A stretch of 64,000 nt of DNA from Acidimicrobiia bacterium (GTDB lineage Bacteria; Actinomycetota; Acidimicrobiia; Acidimicrobiales; CATQHL01). The notes under the pieces were generated by a model, which searched no databases, was not told the DNA's origin, and saw only the letters and a program-made list of their open reading frames with translations. Position 1 is the first letter of the stretch. The number at the start of each line of letters is the position of its first letter. The stretch spans positions 32,075 through 96,074 of the forward strand of contig VXXM01000035.1 of the NCBI GenBank assembly GCA_009835395.1. Direction: 5' to 3'. Shown one piece after another: positions 46,429 through 56,842 of this stretch. Both the position numbers and the translations under genes were made by a program.

Positions 46429-48467
46429 GACAGCTCCCTCCTCCCATCCGCTCCCTGTGGTACCGGCCGGGTGTCCAGCAGTTCCCTGGCCGCCGCCACG
46501 ACTCGATCCGGGTTCATGCCCAACTCGGCGAGGACGATGTTGCCCGGCGCGGACGCGCCGAATCGCTCCACCCCCAGGGCGCGGTCCACCCAGCGTTCCC
46601 AACCCTGCGTGACGCCCGCCTCCACCGCCACCGACGGCCGGTCGGGTGGGATCACGGCCTGCCGGTACGCAGCAGGCTGGGCGGCGAACAACTCCCAGCA
46701 GGGCATGGACACCACTGCGGCGGCGATGCCCTCGGCCGCCAGTCGCTCGGCCGCGCCGACGCACAGCGCGACCTCACTGCCCGAGCCGACCAGCGTCAGC
46801 ACCGCCCCGGCCGGTTCGTCGAGGACGTAGGCCCCGAGGGCGACTCCCTCGGGGCTGGTCCCCGCCAGCACCGGCGTGGCTTGGCGCGTGAGGATGAGCG
46901 CGGTCGGGCCTTCCGCTTCGAGGGCGACCCGCCAGGCCCCCAGGGTCTCCGGCGCGTCCGCGGGGCGAAGGACCGTCAGGTCGGGAATGGCGCGCAGCGC
47001 GGCCACGTGCTCCACGGGCTGGTGCGTGGGTCCGTCTTCGCCGACCCCCAGGGAATCGTGCGACCAGCAGAACACGACCCGGGCGCGGGACAGGGCCGCC
47101 AGTCGCACGGCGGGGCGCATGTAGTCGCTGAAGACCAGGAAGGTGCCGCCGACGGGCAGCAGGCCGCCGTGACGGGCGACACCCACCATGGCCGCGCCCA
47201 TGGCGTGCTCGCGCACGCCGTAGAACACCTGGCGCCCGTCGCCGGTCTCGCGGCTGAGTGGGCTGTCGCCGGTCAGCTTCGTCCCCGTGTTCCCGGTCAG
47301 ATCGGCCCCGCCCGCCAGGAGGTGGTCCATGGCGCCGGCGAGCGCGTTCAGGCAGGAACCGCTGGCGGCGCGCGTCGCCACCGAGGCACCGACCTCCCAG
47401 GGACCGACGGCGTGGTCCCAGCCCGCCGGGGGTCGGGCCGCCCACAGGCCCGGCAACTCGGAGCGGTTCTCGCCGGCGGCCGCCCAGCGGGCCTCCCAGG
47501 CCCGGCGCGCCGCGGCCCCGCGGCCAACGACGGCGCGGTAGTACTCCAGCACGTCGTCGGGCACCCGGAAGCGCTCGGTGGGCGGCACACCCATCACGGC
47601 CTTGGCGGCCGCGATCTCCTCGTCACCCAGGGCGTAGCCGTGCGCCGCCGGCGCATCGGTGAGGTCTGGGGAAGGGTGGGCGATGTGACTCCGCAGTACG
47701 AGCAGCGAGGGGGCCTCGGCGACCATGGCGCGGCGCAGCGCGGCCTCGAGCGCATCGAGGTCCTCGGCCACCTCGCCCAGGGTCTCGACGTGCCAGCCGT
47801 AGGCGGCGAAGCGGCCGGCGGCGTCGTCGGAGAGCCACAGGTCTGTGCCACCGTCGATGGAGACGCGGTTGTCGTCATAGACGTAGACGAGGCGGCCCAG
47901 ACCCAGATGACCGGCCATGGAGGCCGCCTCGTGGCTCACGCCTTCGGCGAGATCGCCGTCGCTGCAGATCACGAAGGTGTGGTGGTCGCAGAGTTCGGGG
48001 CCGTAGCGGGTGCGCAGCCAGCGCTCGGTCAGCGCCATCCCCACGGCGTTGGCGAAACCCTGGCCCAAAGGACCGGTGGTGACCTCCACACCGATGGCGG
48101 TCTCGGCCTCGGGGTGGCCGGGAGTGCGGCTGCCCCACTGCCGGAAGGCCTTCAGGTCCTCCAGGGTGAGGTCGTAGCCGCAGAGGTAGGCCATGGAGTA
48201 CAGGAGGATCGAGGCGTGGCCGGCGCTCAGTACGAAGCGGTCCCGGTCGGGCCAGTCGGGAGCAGCGGGGTCGAAGGTCATGACCCGGCTCCACAGCACG
48301 TGCGCCAGCGGGGCCAGGGCCATGGCGGTGCCCTGGTGGCCGGAGCGGGCCGCATGGGGTGCATCCATGGCGAGCCCGCGGATCACCTCGATGGCGCGCT
48401 GGTCGAGAGTGGGATCGCGGGGCACTCCGGCGCCGGGGTGGTCCTGCAGGAGACCGCCGAGGCTCAC
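46425..48467 (-). CDS. tkt: Transketolase
   Basis: RSGHQGTAMALAPLAHVLW, GPLGQGFANAVGMA, EGVSHEAASMAGHL, PTHQPVEHVAALR. Confidence 0.95.
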   Translation of the reverse strand: MSLGGLLQDHPGAGVPRDPTLDQRAIEVIRGLAMDAPHAARSGHQGTAMALAPLAHVLWSRVMTFDPAAPDWPDRDRFVLSAGHASILLYSMAYLCGYDLTLEDLKAFRQWGSRTPGHPEAETAIGVEVTTGPLGQGFANAVGMALTERWLRTRYGPELCDHHTFVICSDGDLAEGVSHEAASMAGHLGLGRLVYVYDDNRVSIDGGTDLWLSDDAAGRFAAYGWHVETLGEVAEDLDALEAALRRAMVAEAPSLLVLRSHIAHPSPDLTDAPAAHGYALGDEEIAAAKAVMGVPPTERFRVPDDVLEYYRAVVGRGAAARRAWEARWAAAGENRSELPGLWAARPPAGWDHAVGPWEVGASVATRAASGSCLNALAGAMDHLLAGGADLTGNTGTKLTGDSPLSRETGDGRQVFYGVREHAMGAAMVGVARHGGLLPVGGTFLVFSDYMRPAVRLAALSRARVVFCWSHDSLGVGEDGPTHQPVEHVAALRAIPDLTVLRPADAPETLGAWRVALEAEGPTALILTRQATPVLAGTSPEGVALGAYVLDEPAGAVLTLVGSGSEVALCVGAAERLAAEGIAAAVVSMPCWELFAAQPAAYRQAVIPPDRPSVAVEAGVTQGWERWVDRALGVERFGASAPGNIVLAELGMNPDRVVAAARELLDTRPVPQGADGRRELS

Positions 48468-49612
48468 GGGGCCGCTCCCTGCCCGAACAACGCGATAGAG
48501 GCCGTGAACCCGTGCAGGTAGCTGCGCGGGCCCACCGGTCCGATCTCGCCGGCGCAGAACATCCCGGCCAGCGGCGCCGGGGCGATGGCGCCGGCCACGA
48601 CCGAGGCGTCCTGATCGGCAACCTCGAAGAGACGCCGGCCCCTGCCGTTGCAGGTGAACAGCAGGGCGCCCCCGGCGCTCCGGCCCGCCATCAGGCCACG
48701 GAGATCCTGGCGCGCGCTTGCGGCGTCACGGACCTGGAATTGCACCGTCGTGCCGGTCTCGACCATGTCGCCCACCGCCAGGGCGCGGGTCTGTCGCTCC
48801 AACCCCAGCACGCCGCGCACCAGGAAGTCGCCCCTGCCGAAGTCCAGCTTGTGCTCGTTCACAACGATGCCGAGATGCAGACCGCGCTGCACGAGGGCGC
48901 GTTCGGAGGGGTCGAGACCCTCCACGATCTCCTGCAGGCGTTCCAGGGCCGGACGGCCACCCAACTCGTGGATCAGGTTGCGCTCACCGTGGGTCACCAC
49001 GTAGGGCTGCCCGATCGGTCGGCAACCCTGGGACACCACGGTCTCGACCTCCGCCTCGGATCCGAGGAGCAGGCCGACGGCCCCGTCGTCGAAGACCTCG
49101 CCGTCGAGCACCAGCCGGTTCCCTCCGGCCGACCCCGATGCCGAGGCCAGCCCGCCGATGGCGCGCACCTGGGGGAATTCGGTCCCGAGCTGCTCCAGCA
49201 GGCGGTCCGCGGGACAGCTGAAAGGATCGGCCAGCAGCAGCAAGGTTCGCGGCTGCTCGTCGAGCAGCGGCAGGTCGTCGGTGGGCGAGTGATCCGCGCT
49301 GAGCGCGGGGTTCAGACGCACCGGCACGGCCGCGTCGAGGGGAGCCGCCCAGGCCGCCACCGCAGGCGTCTCCTCCAACTCCCGGCCCTCGGCGATCACC
49401 GAGACCGCGCCGGCGCCCAGGACGACCTCCGGTGCGAGCCGGTCGGCGAGGGTTGCAGCGAGGAGGTCCATGGCATCGAGGTGCGCCGCGGTGGCGAAGA
49501 ACACCAGCGCGGCGGGCCCCCCGGCATCCAACGCCCCGGCCAGGTCGTCGGCCACGGCGGCAGCCGCATCCGCCGTGGACTCCGCCTCCGAGAGGGCCAC
49601 CGCGAAGCTCAT
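48464..49612 (-). CDS. FIST N/C domain protein
   Basis: LLLADPFSCPADRLLEQL...AIGGLASAS...GAVGLLLGSEAEVETVVSQGCRPIGQPYVVT; C-terminal GPRSYLHGFTASIALF. Confidence 0.82.
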   Translation of the reverse strand: MSFAVALSEAESTADAAAAVADDLAGALDAGGPAALVFFATAAHLDAMDLLAATLADRLAPEVVLGAGAVSVIAEGRELEETPAVAAWAAPLDAAVPVRLNPALSADHSPTDDLPLLDEQPRTLLLLADPFSCPADRLLEQLGTEFPQVRAIGGLASASGSAGGNRLVLDGEVFDDGAVGLLLGSEAEVETVVSQGCRPIGQPYVVTHGERNLIHELGGRPALERLQEIVEGLDPSERALVQRGLHLGIVVNEHKLDFGRGDFLVRGVLGLERQTRALAVGDMVETGTTVQFQVRDAASARQDLRGLMAGRSAGGALLFTCNGRGRRLFEVADQDASVVAGAIAPAPLAGMFCAGEIGPVGPRSYLHGFTASIALFGQGAAP

Positions 49613-49637
49613 CGAAGCGGCGATCGTGGCGCCGGGC

Positions 49638-50033
49638 TCACGTGTCCGCCGCCGGCGGCGGAAGCAGCGTGTAGGGGACCACCGTGCTGGGGCCATCGCC
49701 GAGGCGGCAGTGCGCCTCCACCGTCGCGTAGTCCTCGAACTGCAACTCGGCGCGCACGAGCCGGAAGCTGAACTTCCCGGGCTCCACCTGCAGGTACTGC
49801 ACGTTGCGGGCGATCTGGGAGCCGTCGCGGGTGTAGACCACCTCGAGCACGTCGTTGCCGTCGCCGTCGGTGGGGCACCGCACGATCACCACGAGGTGCG
49901 GCGTCCAGAGCAGCGGCAACTCCGAGGGCGCCGCCACCGAGAAATGCACCCCCGTGAGGTCGAGGCGCGTGGAGGGGCCCGGCACCTGGCGGACATCGAT
50001 TTCCTCGATGAACAGCGCTGCCACGATCTGCAC
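49638..50033 (-). CDS. Conserved hypothetical protein
   Basis: GTG start, VQIVAALFIEEIDVRQVPGPSTRLDLTGVHFSVAAPSELPLLWTPHLVVIVRC... Confidence 0.6.
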   Translation of the reverse strand: MQIVAALFIEEIDVRQVPGPSTRLDLTGVHFSVAAPSELPLLWTPHLVVIVRCPTDGDGNDVLEVVYTRDGSQIARNVQYLQVEPGKFSFRLVRAELQFEDYATVEAHCRLGDGPSTVVPYTLLPPPAADT

Positions 50034-50155
50034 GCCCTGACCGTACCCCCTGCACCGCCGGGAACGTGGCTTCTGGCACGACGGGCCTAGCGCCCACCGC
50101 GATCTGCGCGGCGGCGCGCCCCGCGCGGGCCCCTCGGGCGTACAGTTTGGGCGGT

Positions 50156-51595
50156 ATGTTCCGCGTCTTCGTGCCGCTCGTGCTGCTCGCCCTGGCGGTC
50201 GCGACCCTGCTGGTGTCCAACCAACTGGCAGACGAACCCCCGCCGGCCGAACCGCTCGGTGTGGCCGGGGCGGACATCCCGCTGCTGGCGGCACGGCGGC
50301 TGCCGACGGTGGCCGCGAGCGCCACGCCGGTGCCGACCCCCACCCGCGAGGTGACCCTGGCACGCGACCTGACGGCGCTGGTGATCAACGCCCCGGCGCA
50401 GAGTTGCGTGGTGGTGCGCCAGGACGGCGAGGACCTGTTCGCGAAAGATCCCGATGAGCCGCTCACGCCGGCATCGGTGCAGAAGCTCGCCACCGCCCAT
50501 GCGGCCCTATCGGCTCTGGGACCCGACTACACCTATCGCACGGTGGCGATCGCCGAGTCCCCGCCGGCCGGCGGTGTCCTCCCCAGCGACCTCTACCTCC
50601 TCGGCGGTGGCGATCCGCTGCTGGCGACCGAGTCCTACGCGGCCCTGCTGGCAGCGGAGGGAGCCGAACCCACCCCGCTCGACGACCTCGCAGCCGATCT
50701 GGTCGCCGACGGGCTGACCCGCATCGAGGGGGGCGTCATCGCCGTGCAGACCCGCTACGACGACGCCACCGCGGTGTCCTCGTGGCCCGACGAGTGGATC
50801 CGGGCCGGCGTCTCGGGGACACTCAACCCGATCGCCCTCAACCAGGGGTACCGGACACCGGAGGGAATCGTCGGCACGGCGGGGCTGCTCCCCGAGCCCG
50901 AACCGGCCCTGCGCACCGCCGTCCTGTTCGACGACATGCTCGAGGCCCGCGCGGTGCGCATTCCCGAACGGCCCGGCGTGGCCGCTCCCGAGCGGGACTT
51001 CAGCGGCTACCAGGAACTGGGATCGATCGACTCGGCGCCGCTGAGCAGCTACCTGCGCTTCATGATCGCCGAGAGCGACAACACGACAGCCGAGTTGCTG
51101 CTGAAGGAAGTCGGTCTGCACTGGTCCGGCACCGGCACGACGCTCGACGGCGCTCTGGCCACCCTGGAGTTGCTGGCGGCGGACGCCGGCCGGCCGGTGC
51201 TGGTGTTCCCGCCCGCTGACGGCTCCGGGCTCAGCCCCGAGAACGAACTCACCTGCCGCCAGGTCACCGACATCCTGGAGATCGACGGCCCCGACGGGCT
51301 GCTGGCCTCCTATCTTCCTGTGGCGGGGGAGTCGGGAACCTTGCGCGATCGCTTCGTGGACTCGACCGCCACCGGACGCGTCCGGGCAAAGACCGGCTCG
51401 CTGCCCGGCGTGTTCTCCCTGGCCGGCTTCGCCACCGGCAGCGACGGTCGGCCGGTGACCTTCGCCGCCATCCTCAACGGGGAGGGCCTGGCCGAGGTCG
51501 ATGCCGACGCCTTCCTGCAGCAGCTGCTGGAGATCCTGGTGGCCCACCCCAACTACGCCGAGACCGGCGGCGACACCGTCGAGGGCGGCGGGTAG
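50156..51595 (+). CDS. dacB: D-alanyl-D-alanine carboxypeptidase/endopeptidase (PBP4 type)
   Basis: N-terminal TM, TPASVQKLATAHAAL (SxxK), ESDNTTAELLL (SxN), RAKTGSLPGV (KTG). Confidence 0.9.
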   Translation: MFRVFVPLVLLALAVATLLVSNQLADEPPPAEPLGVAGADIPLLAARRLPTVAASATPVPTPTREVTLARDLTALVINAPAQSCVVVRQDGEDLFAKDPDEPLTPASVQKLATAHAALSALGPDYTYRTVAIAESPPAGGVLPSDLYLLGGGDPLLATESYAALLAAEGAEPTPLDDLAADLVADGLTRIEGGVIAVQTRYDDATAVSSWPDEWIRAGVSGTLNPIALNQGYRTPEGIVGTAGLLPEPEPALRTAVLFDDMLEARAVRIPERPGVAAPERDFSGYQELGSIDSAPLSSYLRFMIAESDNTTAELLLKEVGLHWSGTGTTLDGALATLELLAADAGRPVLVFPPADGSGLSPENELTCRQVTDILEIDGPDGLLASYLPVAGESGTLRDRFVDSTATGRVRAKTGSLPGVFSLAGFATGSDGRPVTFAAILNGEGLAEVDADAFLQQLLEILVAHPNYAETGGDTVEGGG

Positions 51596-51600
51596 CAGCC

Positions 51601-52281
51601 GTGGCCGCACCGCCGCCGGCTGAAACGGCGGCGCGCCGGCTGCCGATGTTCCCGTTGCAGCGGCTGCCCCTGCCGGGTTCCGCGCTGCCGCTGCACGTCT
51701 TCGAACCGCGGTACGTGGAGCTGACGAAGGTCTGTCTCGACGGGGACCGGCTGTTCGGTGTCGTGCTGATCATGCGGGGGTCGGAGGTGGGAGCCGATCC
51801 CGACCAGGTCCGCAGCGATGTCGGGGTCCTGGTGCGGATCCGCCGGGCGCGCCCCACCGAGGGGGAGCGCTGGATTCTCGAGACCGACTGCCTCGAGCGG
51901 TTGCGCGTCCGCCGCTGGCTCGCCGACGACCCCTACCCGCGAGCGCTCATCGAACCCTGGCCGGATCCCCCGACCGCGCCCGGTGCCGCCCACGTGCCTG
52001 CCGAACGCGTAACCGAGACGTACCGGCGCATCGCGGCCCTGCTCGGAGCGGAGCGGACAGGCCCCTCGCCCGAGTTGCGATTCGACGGCCTCAGCAGCGA
52101 TCCCACCCGGGCCGCCTACCAGTTGTGCAGCGCTGCGCCTGTCGGAGAACTCGACCGATTGCGCCTGCTCGAGGAGGCGGGCACCGTCGAGCGGCTCGGG
52201 TTGCTCGCTGAGCTCCTCGGCGACGTCGAGGAGACGCTCCGGCTGCTACGAGGCTCCGGCGAGGATCCCTCAGCGGACTGA
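51601..52281 (+). CDS. Stand-alone Lon N-terminal (LON substrate-binding) domain protein
   Basis: MFPLQRLPLPGSALPLHVFEPRYVELTKVCLDGDRLFGVVLI. Confidence 0.82.
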   Translation: MAAPPPAETAARRLPMFPLQRLPLPGSALPLHVFEPRYVELTKVCLDGDRLFGVVLIMRGSEVGADPDQVRSDVGVLVRIRRARPTEGERWILETDCLERLRVRRWLADDPYPRALIEPWPDPPTAPGAAHVPAERVTETYRRIAALLGAERTGPSPELRFDGLSSDPTRAAYQLCSAAPVGELDRLRLLEEAGTVERLGLLAELLGDVEETLRLLRGSGEDPSAD

Positions 52282-52348
52282 ATCGACCCGCCGGCGGGAG
52301 CCGAATCCCGGCTCAGAGCGCCGGGGGCCCGGCGGTAGACTCGCCGGC

Positions 52349-52762
52349 ATGGTTGTTGCCAGCGGTGACGAGTCGCGGCCCTCCGACGAACCGGCCGCCG
52401 GAACCGCTGCGCCGGAGGCCGAATCGCAACCGGACGGGTCGCCGAGCGATCCGGCCGAGGCCCTCGCCGAATTGCGTGACGTGGTCCTCGCCTATTTCCG
52501 CCAGGAAGCGGTGGACCCTCTCAAGCGTCTGGCAGCCTGGCTCGGATTCGGGCTGGCGGGCGGTGTCTTCGTCTGCACGGGACTCGTCCTGCTGGCCCTC
52601 GGCGGCCTGCGGGCGTTGCAGTCCGAGACCGGCGAGCATCTGACCGGCAGTCTCAGCTGGACGCCGTATGCGATCGTGCTGGCGGCTGTCCTCGTCGTAT
52701 TCCTCCTCGCACGCTCGGCGGCGCGGGCACGGCGTCGGGGCGCTCCGGAGGAAGAGCAGTGA
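52349..52762 (+). CDS. Phage-holin-superfamily-like small membrane protein
   Basis: Two TM helices, YFRQEAVDPLKRLAAWLGFGLAGGVFVCTGLVLLALGGLRAL. Confidence 0.6.
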   Translation: MVVASGDESRPSDEPAAGTAAPEAESQPDGSPSDPAEALAELRDVVLAYFRQEAVDPLKRLAAWLGFGLAGGVFVCTGLVLLALGGLRALQSETGEHLTGSLSWTPYAIVLAAVLVVFLLARSAARARRRGAPEEEQ

Positions 52763-52974
52763 ACGCCGCTCGACCCGGCGACATCACCCGGGAGGATCTC
52801 CTGGCCCGGCTCCAGCAGGTGGCCGACGCCGTCAACTCCTCCAGCGCGCCGGCGCGGCGGAGCGGGTTCCGCCTCGGCGTGATCGCCGGGGTGGCTCTCG
52901 TGATCCTGGCGTTCTTCCTGGGCAGGCGACGCGGCCGCCTCACGCGCACCTTCGTCGAGCTCCGCCGGTACTGA
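52759..52974 (+). CDS. Small single-TM membrane protein
   Basis: ATGA-coupled to the previous gene; FRLGVIAGVALVILAFFLGRRRGR. Confidence 0.6.
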   Translation: MNAARPGDITREDLLARLQQVADAVNSSSAPARRSGFRLGVIAGVALVILAFFLGRRRGRLTRTFVELRRY

Positions 52975-52978
52975 ACCC

Positions 52979-53209
52979 GTGGCCGGCGCACCCACGAGCC
53001 GCCCCCTGGCACTGGCACGACGGCGGGGCATCACCCGTGGGCTGCTCGGGGGCAGCACCTTCTGGCTGCTGGCCGGTGTGCTGGCGTGGGGCCTGCGGGG
53101 CCTGCGCGGGGCGCTCGGTTCCACCCGGCCGGCTGCCCGCACGACATTGCGGCTGAAGCCGGGGGAGCGGCTCGTGGTCTCGCACGGCGCGCCGCCGCGG
53201 CGCCGCTGA
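52979..53209 (+). CDS. Small membrane-associated hypothetical protein
   Basis: GTG start, LLGGSTFWLLAGVLAWGLRGLRGALG...LKPGERLVVSHG. Confidence 0.5.
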   Translation: MAGAPTSRPLALARRRGITRGLLGGSTFWLLAGVLAWGLRGLRGALGSTRPAARTTLRLKPGERLVVSHGAPPRRR

Positions 53210-53222
53210 GTCACCGGACCTC

Positions 53223-54050
53223 GTGAGCCAGCAGAGCGAGAATCCCGCCGGCGGGGAAGCGAGCGCGCCGGGCGCCGACGGCGAGGGCTTCGGCGGCGGG
53301 GAGCTGGTGCTGCTGGTCGACCGGAAGAACCGCAGCTACCTGCGCCGCCTCGAGCCGGGAGGGTTCTTCCACTCCCATTCGGGGCTGGTGGCTTGGGACG
53401 ACCTGCTCGGCCGTCCCGAGGGCAGCGAGGTGCGCTCGATCGGAGGCACCCGGTTTCAGGCCTTCCGCCCCACGCTGTCGGACTTCGTGGTGAAGATGAA
53501 GCGCGGTGCACAGGTGATCTACCCGAAGGATCTCGGCCCCATGCTCCTGCTCGCCGACATCGCTCCGGGTCATCGGGTCCTGGAATCCGGCGTGGGTTCG
53601 GGGGCGCTGTCGCTGGCGCTGCTGCGGGCCGGTGCGGAGGTGTTCGGCTACGAGATCCGCGGCGACTTCGCCCGCCGCGCTCGCAAGAACGTGCAGGAGT
53701 TCCTCGGCACCGACGCGCTGTCCCGCTACCACATCTCCGAGCGCGACTGCTACGACGGCATCGACGTGGAGGACCTCGACCGCGTGGCGCTGGACCTGCC
53801 CGAGCCCTGGCGGGTCGTGCCGCACGCCGCCGGTCGTCTCCGGCCCGGCGGCCTCCTCATCGCCTACACCCCCAGCGTGCTGCAGGCCACGCAACTACGC
53901 GAGTCGCTGGAGCGGGGACCTTGGGCGCTCGCGGCAACCGTGGAGGTGCTGCAGCGGAGCTGGCACATCGCCGGTGAGGCCGTCCGGCCGGACCACCGCA
54001 TGATCGCCCACACCGGGTTTCTGACCCACGCCCGGCGGCTGCCCACCTAG
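53223..54050 (+). CDS. trmI: tRNA (adenine-N1)-methyltransferase (TrmI family, m1A58)
   Basis: VIYPKDLGPMLLLADIAPGHRVLESGVGSGALSLALL; DLPEPWRVV. Confidence 0.92.
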   Translation: MSQQSENPAGGEASAPGADGEGFGGGELVLLVDRKNRSYLRRLEPGGFFHSHSGLVAWDDLLGRPEGSEVRSIGGTRFQAFRPTLSDFVVKMKRGAQVIYPKDLGPMLLLADIAPGHRVLESGVGSGALSLALLRAGAEVFGYEIRGDFARRARKNVQEFLGTDALSRYHISERDCYDGIDVEDLDRVALDLPEPWRVVPHAAGRLRPGGLLIAYTPSVLQATQLRESLERGPWALAATVEVLQRSWHIAGEAVRPDHRMIAHTGFLTHARRLPT

Positions 54051-54056
54051 GGACAC

Positions 54057-54566
54057 GTGAACCTCCTCGACCTGGGTGTGCTGGGTCTCCTGCTGCTGGT
54101 GGCGCTGGTGGGGTTGCGGACCGGCCTGCTCCGGCCCGGTCTGGCCTGGCTGGGTATCGCACCCGGTCTCTGGGGGGCGGTCCGCCTCCTGCCGTGGGCG
54201 CTCTCCGAACTCGCTCCCGCCGCCGAGCGGTGGCACCCGACGGCCTACCCGCTGGGCGTCAGCGCGGGGATCTTGGTGGCCGGCGCGCTGGTGGGCCACA
54301 TCGCCGGATTCGCGCTGGGGCGGCTGCTGCACCTCGCCCTGCCGGAGTCACTGCGCACCGCCGATCGGGTCGCCGGATTCGTGGCCGCGGCCGCTGTGGC
54401 GGGAGCCCTCGTCTGGCTGCTGGCCCCGACCGCGGCCAGCACACCCGGCTGGTTCGCCGAAGCGAGCGAGGACTCGCTGCTGGTGCGGGCGAGCCTGGAG
54501 CATCTGCCGTCACCGCCGGAGGATCTGGACCGAGTCGTGGCGTGGGTTCGTCTCGACTCCGGCTAG
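54057..54566 (+). CDS. CvpA-family membrane protein
   Basis: MNLLDLGVLGLLLLVALVGLRTGLLRPGLAWLGI; four hydrophobic segments; GTG start. Confidence 0.65.
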   Translation: MNLLDLGVLGLLLLVALVGLRTGLLRPGLAWLGIAPGLWGAVRLLPWALSELAPAAERWHPTAYPLGVSAGILVAGALVGHIAGFALGRLLHLALPESLRTADRVAGFVAAAAVAGALVWLLAPTAASTPGWFAEASEDSLLVRASLEHLPSPPEDLDRVVAWVRLDSG

Positions 54567-54638
54567 CGGGCCGGAGATGCCGGGAACCGACTCCTCAGGG
54601 AGAACGCCGAGTCGCCTGCCGCGACGCCCGCAGGCGCC

Positions 54639-54878
54639 TCAGGCGTCGATCTCGATGAAGATGCACTCTCCGGGGCATTCCTCGGCGGACTCGATCGTCG
54701 CCTCTTCCTGACCCTCGGGTACGACGGCCAGCCCGGTGGGGCCGCCCGGATCGCTGAAGATGGTGTCACCCTCACGCACGTACGCCAGGCCATCGTCGAG
54801 CAGCGTGAACACGTCCGGAGCGATCTCCTCGCAGAGACCGTCGCCCGTGCAAAGATCCTGGTCGATCCAGACCTTCAT
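54639..54878 (-). CDS. Ferredoxin ([3Fe-4S] type)
   Basis: MKVWIDQDLCTGDGLCEEIAPDVF...AEECPGECIFIE. Confidence 0.88.
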   Translation of the reverse strand: MKVWIDQDLCTGDGLCEEIAPDVFTLLDDGLAYVREGDTIFSDPGGPTGLAVVPEGQEEATIESAEECPGECIFIEIDA

Positions 54879-55088
54879 CTTGCCGCTCCCCGATTGACTG
54901 GATGGTGCGTGGCTGACCGGTAAATCACCGCCGCGGTGAGTATAGCGCCGGCCCGGGCGCGCCCCGCATGGACCCTGCCCGGAGCCCACGGTCGACTCTG
55001 ATGCGAGCGCACCGCGGCCGGAGCGAGTGTAGTCACCTGAACCTATGGCGCCGCGTGTAGGGTCGCATCCGACGACCGGCGGAGGGAG

Positions 55089-56822
55089 GTGAGAACCATC
55101 GACGAGGTGCCCAAGGATCAGGCCGTGCAGCTGAAACTGCTGCGCCAAGAGATCGAGGCGCTACGCCGGCGCCTGCAGGACACCCCTCAGCGCATCCGCA
55201 CGCTGGAGGAGCGGCTGCTCGAGACCAAGGGGCAGCTGGCCCAGGCCGTCTCGCAGAACGAGAAGCTCACCCACACCCTGCGCGAGGCGCGCGAACACAT
55301 CAGCGCGCTGCGAGAGGAGGTCGAGAAGCTCACCCAGACCCCGAACGCCTACGGCACCGTGCTCCAACTCAACGACGACGGCACCGTCGACGTCTTCTCG
55401 TCCGGGCGGAAGATGCGCGTGGCGATCCATCCCGAGGTGGAGGGCACCCTTGAACGCGGCCAGGAGGTGGCGCTGAACGATTCGCTCAGCGTGGTGCTGG
55501 CCCGCGCCGCCGACGGCACCGGCGAGGTGGTCACCCTGACCGAACTGCTGGAGGGCGGTCGCCGGGCGGTGGTGAGTTGCCGCGCCGACGAGGAGCGTGT
55601 CGTGGATCTGGCCGAGCACCTGGCCGGTGTGCCCCTCCGCGTCGGCGACCCGATGCTCATGGACACCCGCTCCGGCCTCCTCACCGAGCGACTCGTGCGC
55701 TCGGAGGTGGAGGATCTGGTGCTTGAGGAGGTCCCCGAGGTCACCTACGACGACGTCGGGGGACTCGACGCGCAGATCGAGAAGATCACCGACGCCGTGG
55801 AACTCCCCTTCCTGCACGCCGACCTGTTCGCCGAGCATCGCCTGCCGGCCCCGAAGGGCATCCTGCTCTACGGGCCGCCCGGCTGCGGCAAGACCCTCAT
55901 CGCCAAGGCCGTCGCCAACTCTCTCGCCACCAAGGTGGCGGCCGCCACGGGCAACGAGAAGGCGCGGAGCTACTTCCTGAACATCAAGGGACCGGAGCTG
56001 CTCAACAAGTACGTCGGTGAGACGGAGCGCCAGATCCGCAGGGTCTTCCAGCAGGCCCGGGACCGCTCGGCGGAGGGCTGGCCGGTCATCGTGTTCTTCG
56101 ACGAGATGGAGTCGCTGTTCCGCATGCGCGGCAGCGGCATCAGTTCGGACATGGAGTCCACCGTCGTGCCGCAGCTTCTCGCCGAGATCGACGGAGTGGA
56201 GGCGCTGCGGAACGTCATCGTGATCGGCGCCTCCAACCGCGAGGACCTGATCGATCCGGCGATCCTGCGCCCGGGACGCCTCGACGTGAAGATCAAGATC
56301 GAACGGCCCGACGCCGAGGCGGCTGCGGCGATCTTCTCCCGCTATCTCACCGTGGACCTGCCGATCGCCCACAGCGCCGTCGAGACCATCGGCGGCGGCG
56401 AGAGGGACAAGGCGGTGCGCGGCATGATCGAGCAGACGGTCGCCGAGATGTACAGCACCGAGCAGCGCAACGAGTTCCTCGAGGTCACCTACCAGAACGG
56501 CGACAAGGAGACGATGTACTTCCGTGACTTCGCCTCCGGGGCCATGGTCGAGAACATCGTGCGGCGGGCCAAGAAGCTGGCCATCAAGCGCGTCATCGCC
56601 GGCGGTCCCGGCGGCATCACCCTCGACGACCTGCTTCACTCGGTCGGCCAGGAGCACGCCGAGCACGAGGACCTGCCCAACACCACCAATCCCGACGACT
56701 GGGCCAAGATCGCCGGCAAGAAGGGCGAGCGGATCACCTTCGTGCGCACGCTCGTGCACCGAGACGACACCAACGCCGGCGGCCGCTCCATCGAGCGCGT
56801 CGCCACCGGCCAGTACCTGTAA
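55089..56822 (+). CDS. arc: Proteasome-associated AAA ATPase ARC/Mpa
   Basis: N-terminal coiled coil, [22 protein letters not shown]-terminal GQYL docking motif. Confidence 0.96.
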   Translation: MRTIDEVPKDQAVQLKLLRQEIEALRRRLQDTPQRIRTLEERLLETKGQLAQAVSQNEKLTHTLREAREHISALREEVEKLTQTPNAYGTVLQLNDDGTVDVFSSGRKMRVAIHPEVEGTLERGQEVALNDSLSVVLARAADGTGEVVTLTELLEGGRRAVVSCRADEERVVDLAEHLAGVPLRVGDPMLMDTRSGLLTERLVRSEVEDLVLEEVPEVTYDDVGGLDAQIEKITDAVELPFLHADLFAEHRLPAPKGILLYGPPGCGKTLIAKAVANSLATKVAAATGNEKARSYFLNIKGPELLNKYVGETERQIRRVFQQARDRSAEGWPVIVFFDEMESLFRMRGSGISSDMESTVVPQLLAEIDGVEALRNVIVIGASNREDLIDPAILRPGRLDVKIKIERPDAEAAAAIFSRYLTVDLPIAHSAVETIGGGERDKAVRGMIEQTVAEMYSTEQRNEFLEVTYQNGDKETMYFRDFASGAMVENIVRRAKKLAIKRVIAGGPGGITLDDLLHSVGQEHAEHEDLPNTTNPDDWAKIAGKKGERITFVRTLVHRDDTNAGGRSIERVATGQYL

Positions 56823-56842
56823 CACCGCGGACCTCGCCGAAC

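Noticed and set aside
55020-55088. PafBC-type (RecA-independent damage) promoter upstream of arc
   Set aside because: A TAGGGT -10-like hexamer is present but I could not find the required TTGTC-type half at the right spacing.
55161-56825. 554-aa minus-strand ORF opposite arc
   Set aside because: Antisense shadow of a well-supported ARC ATPase; no domain signature.
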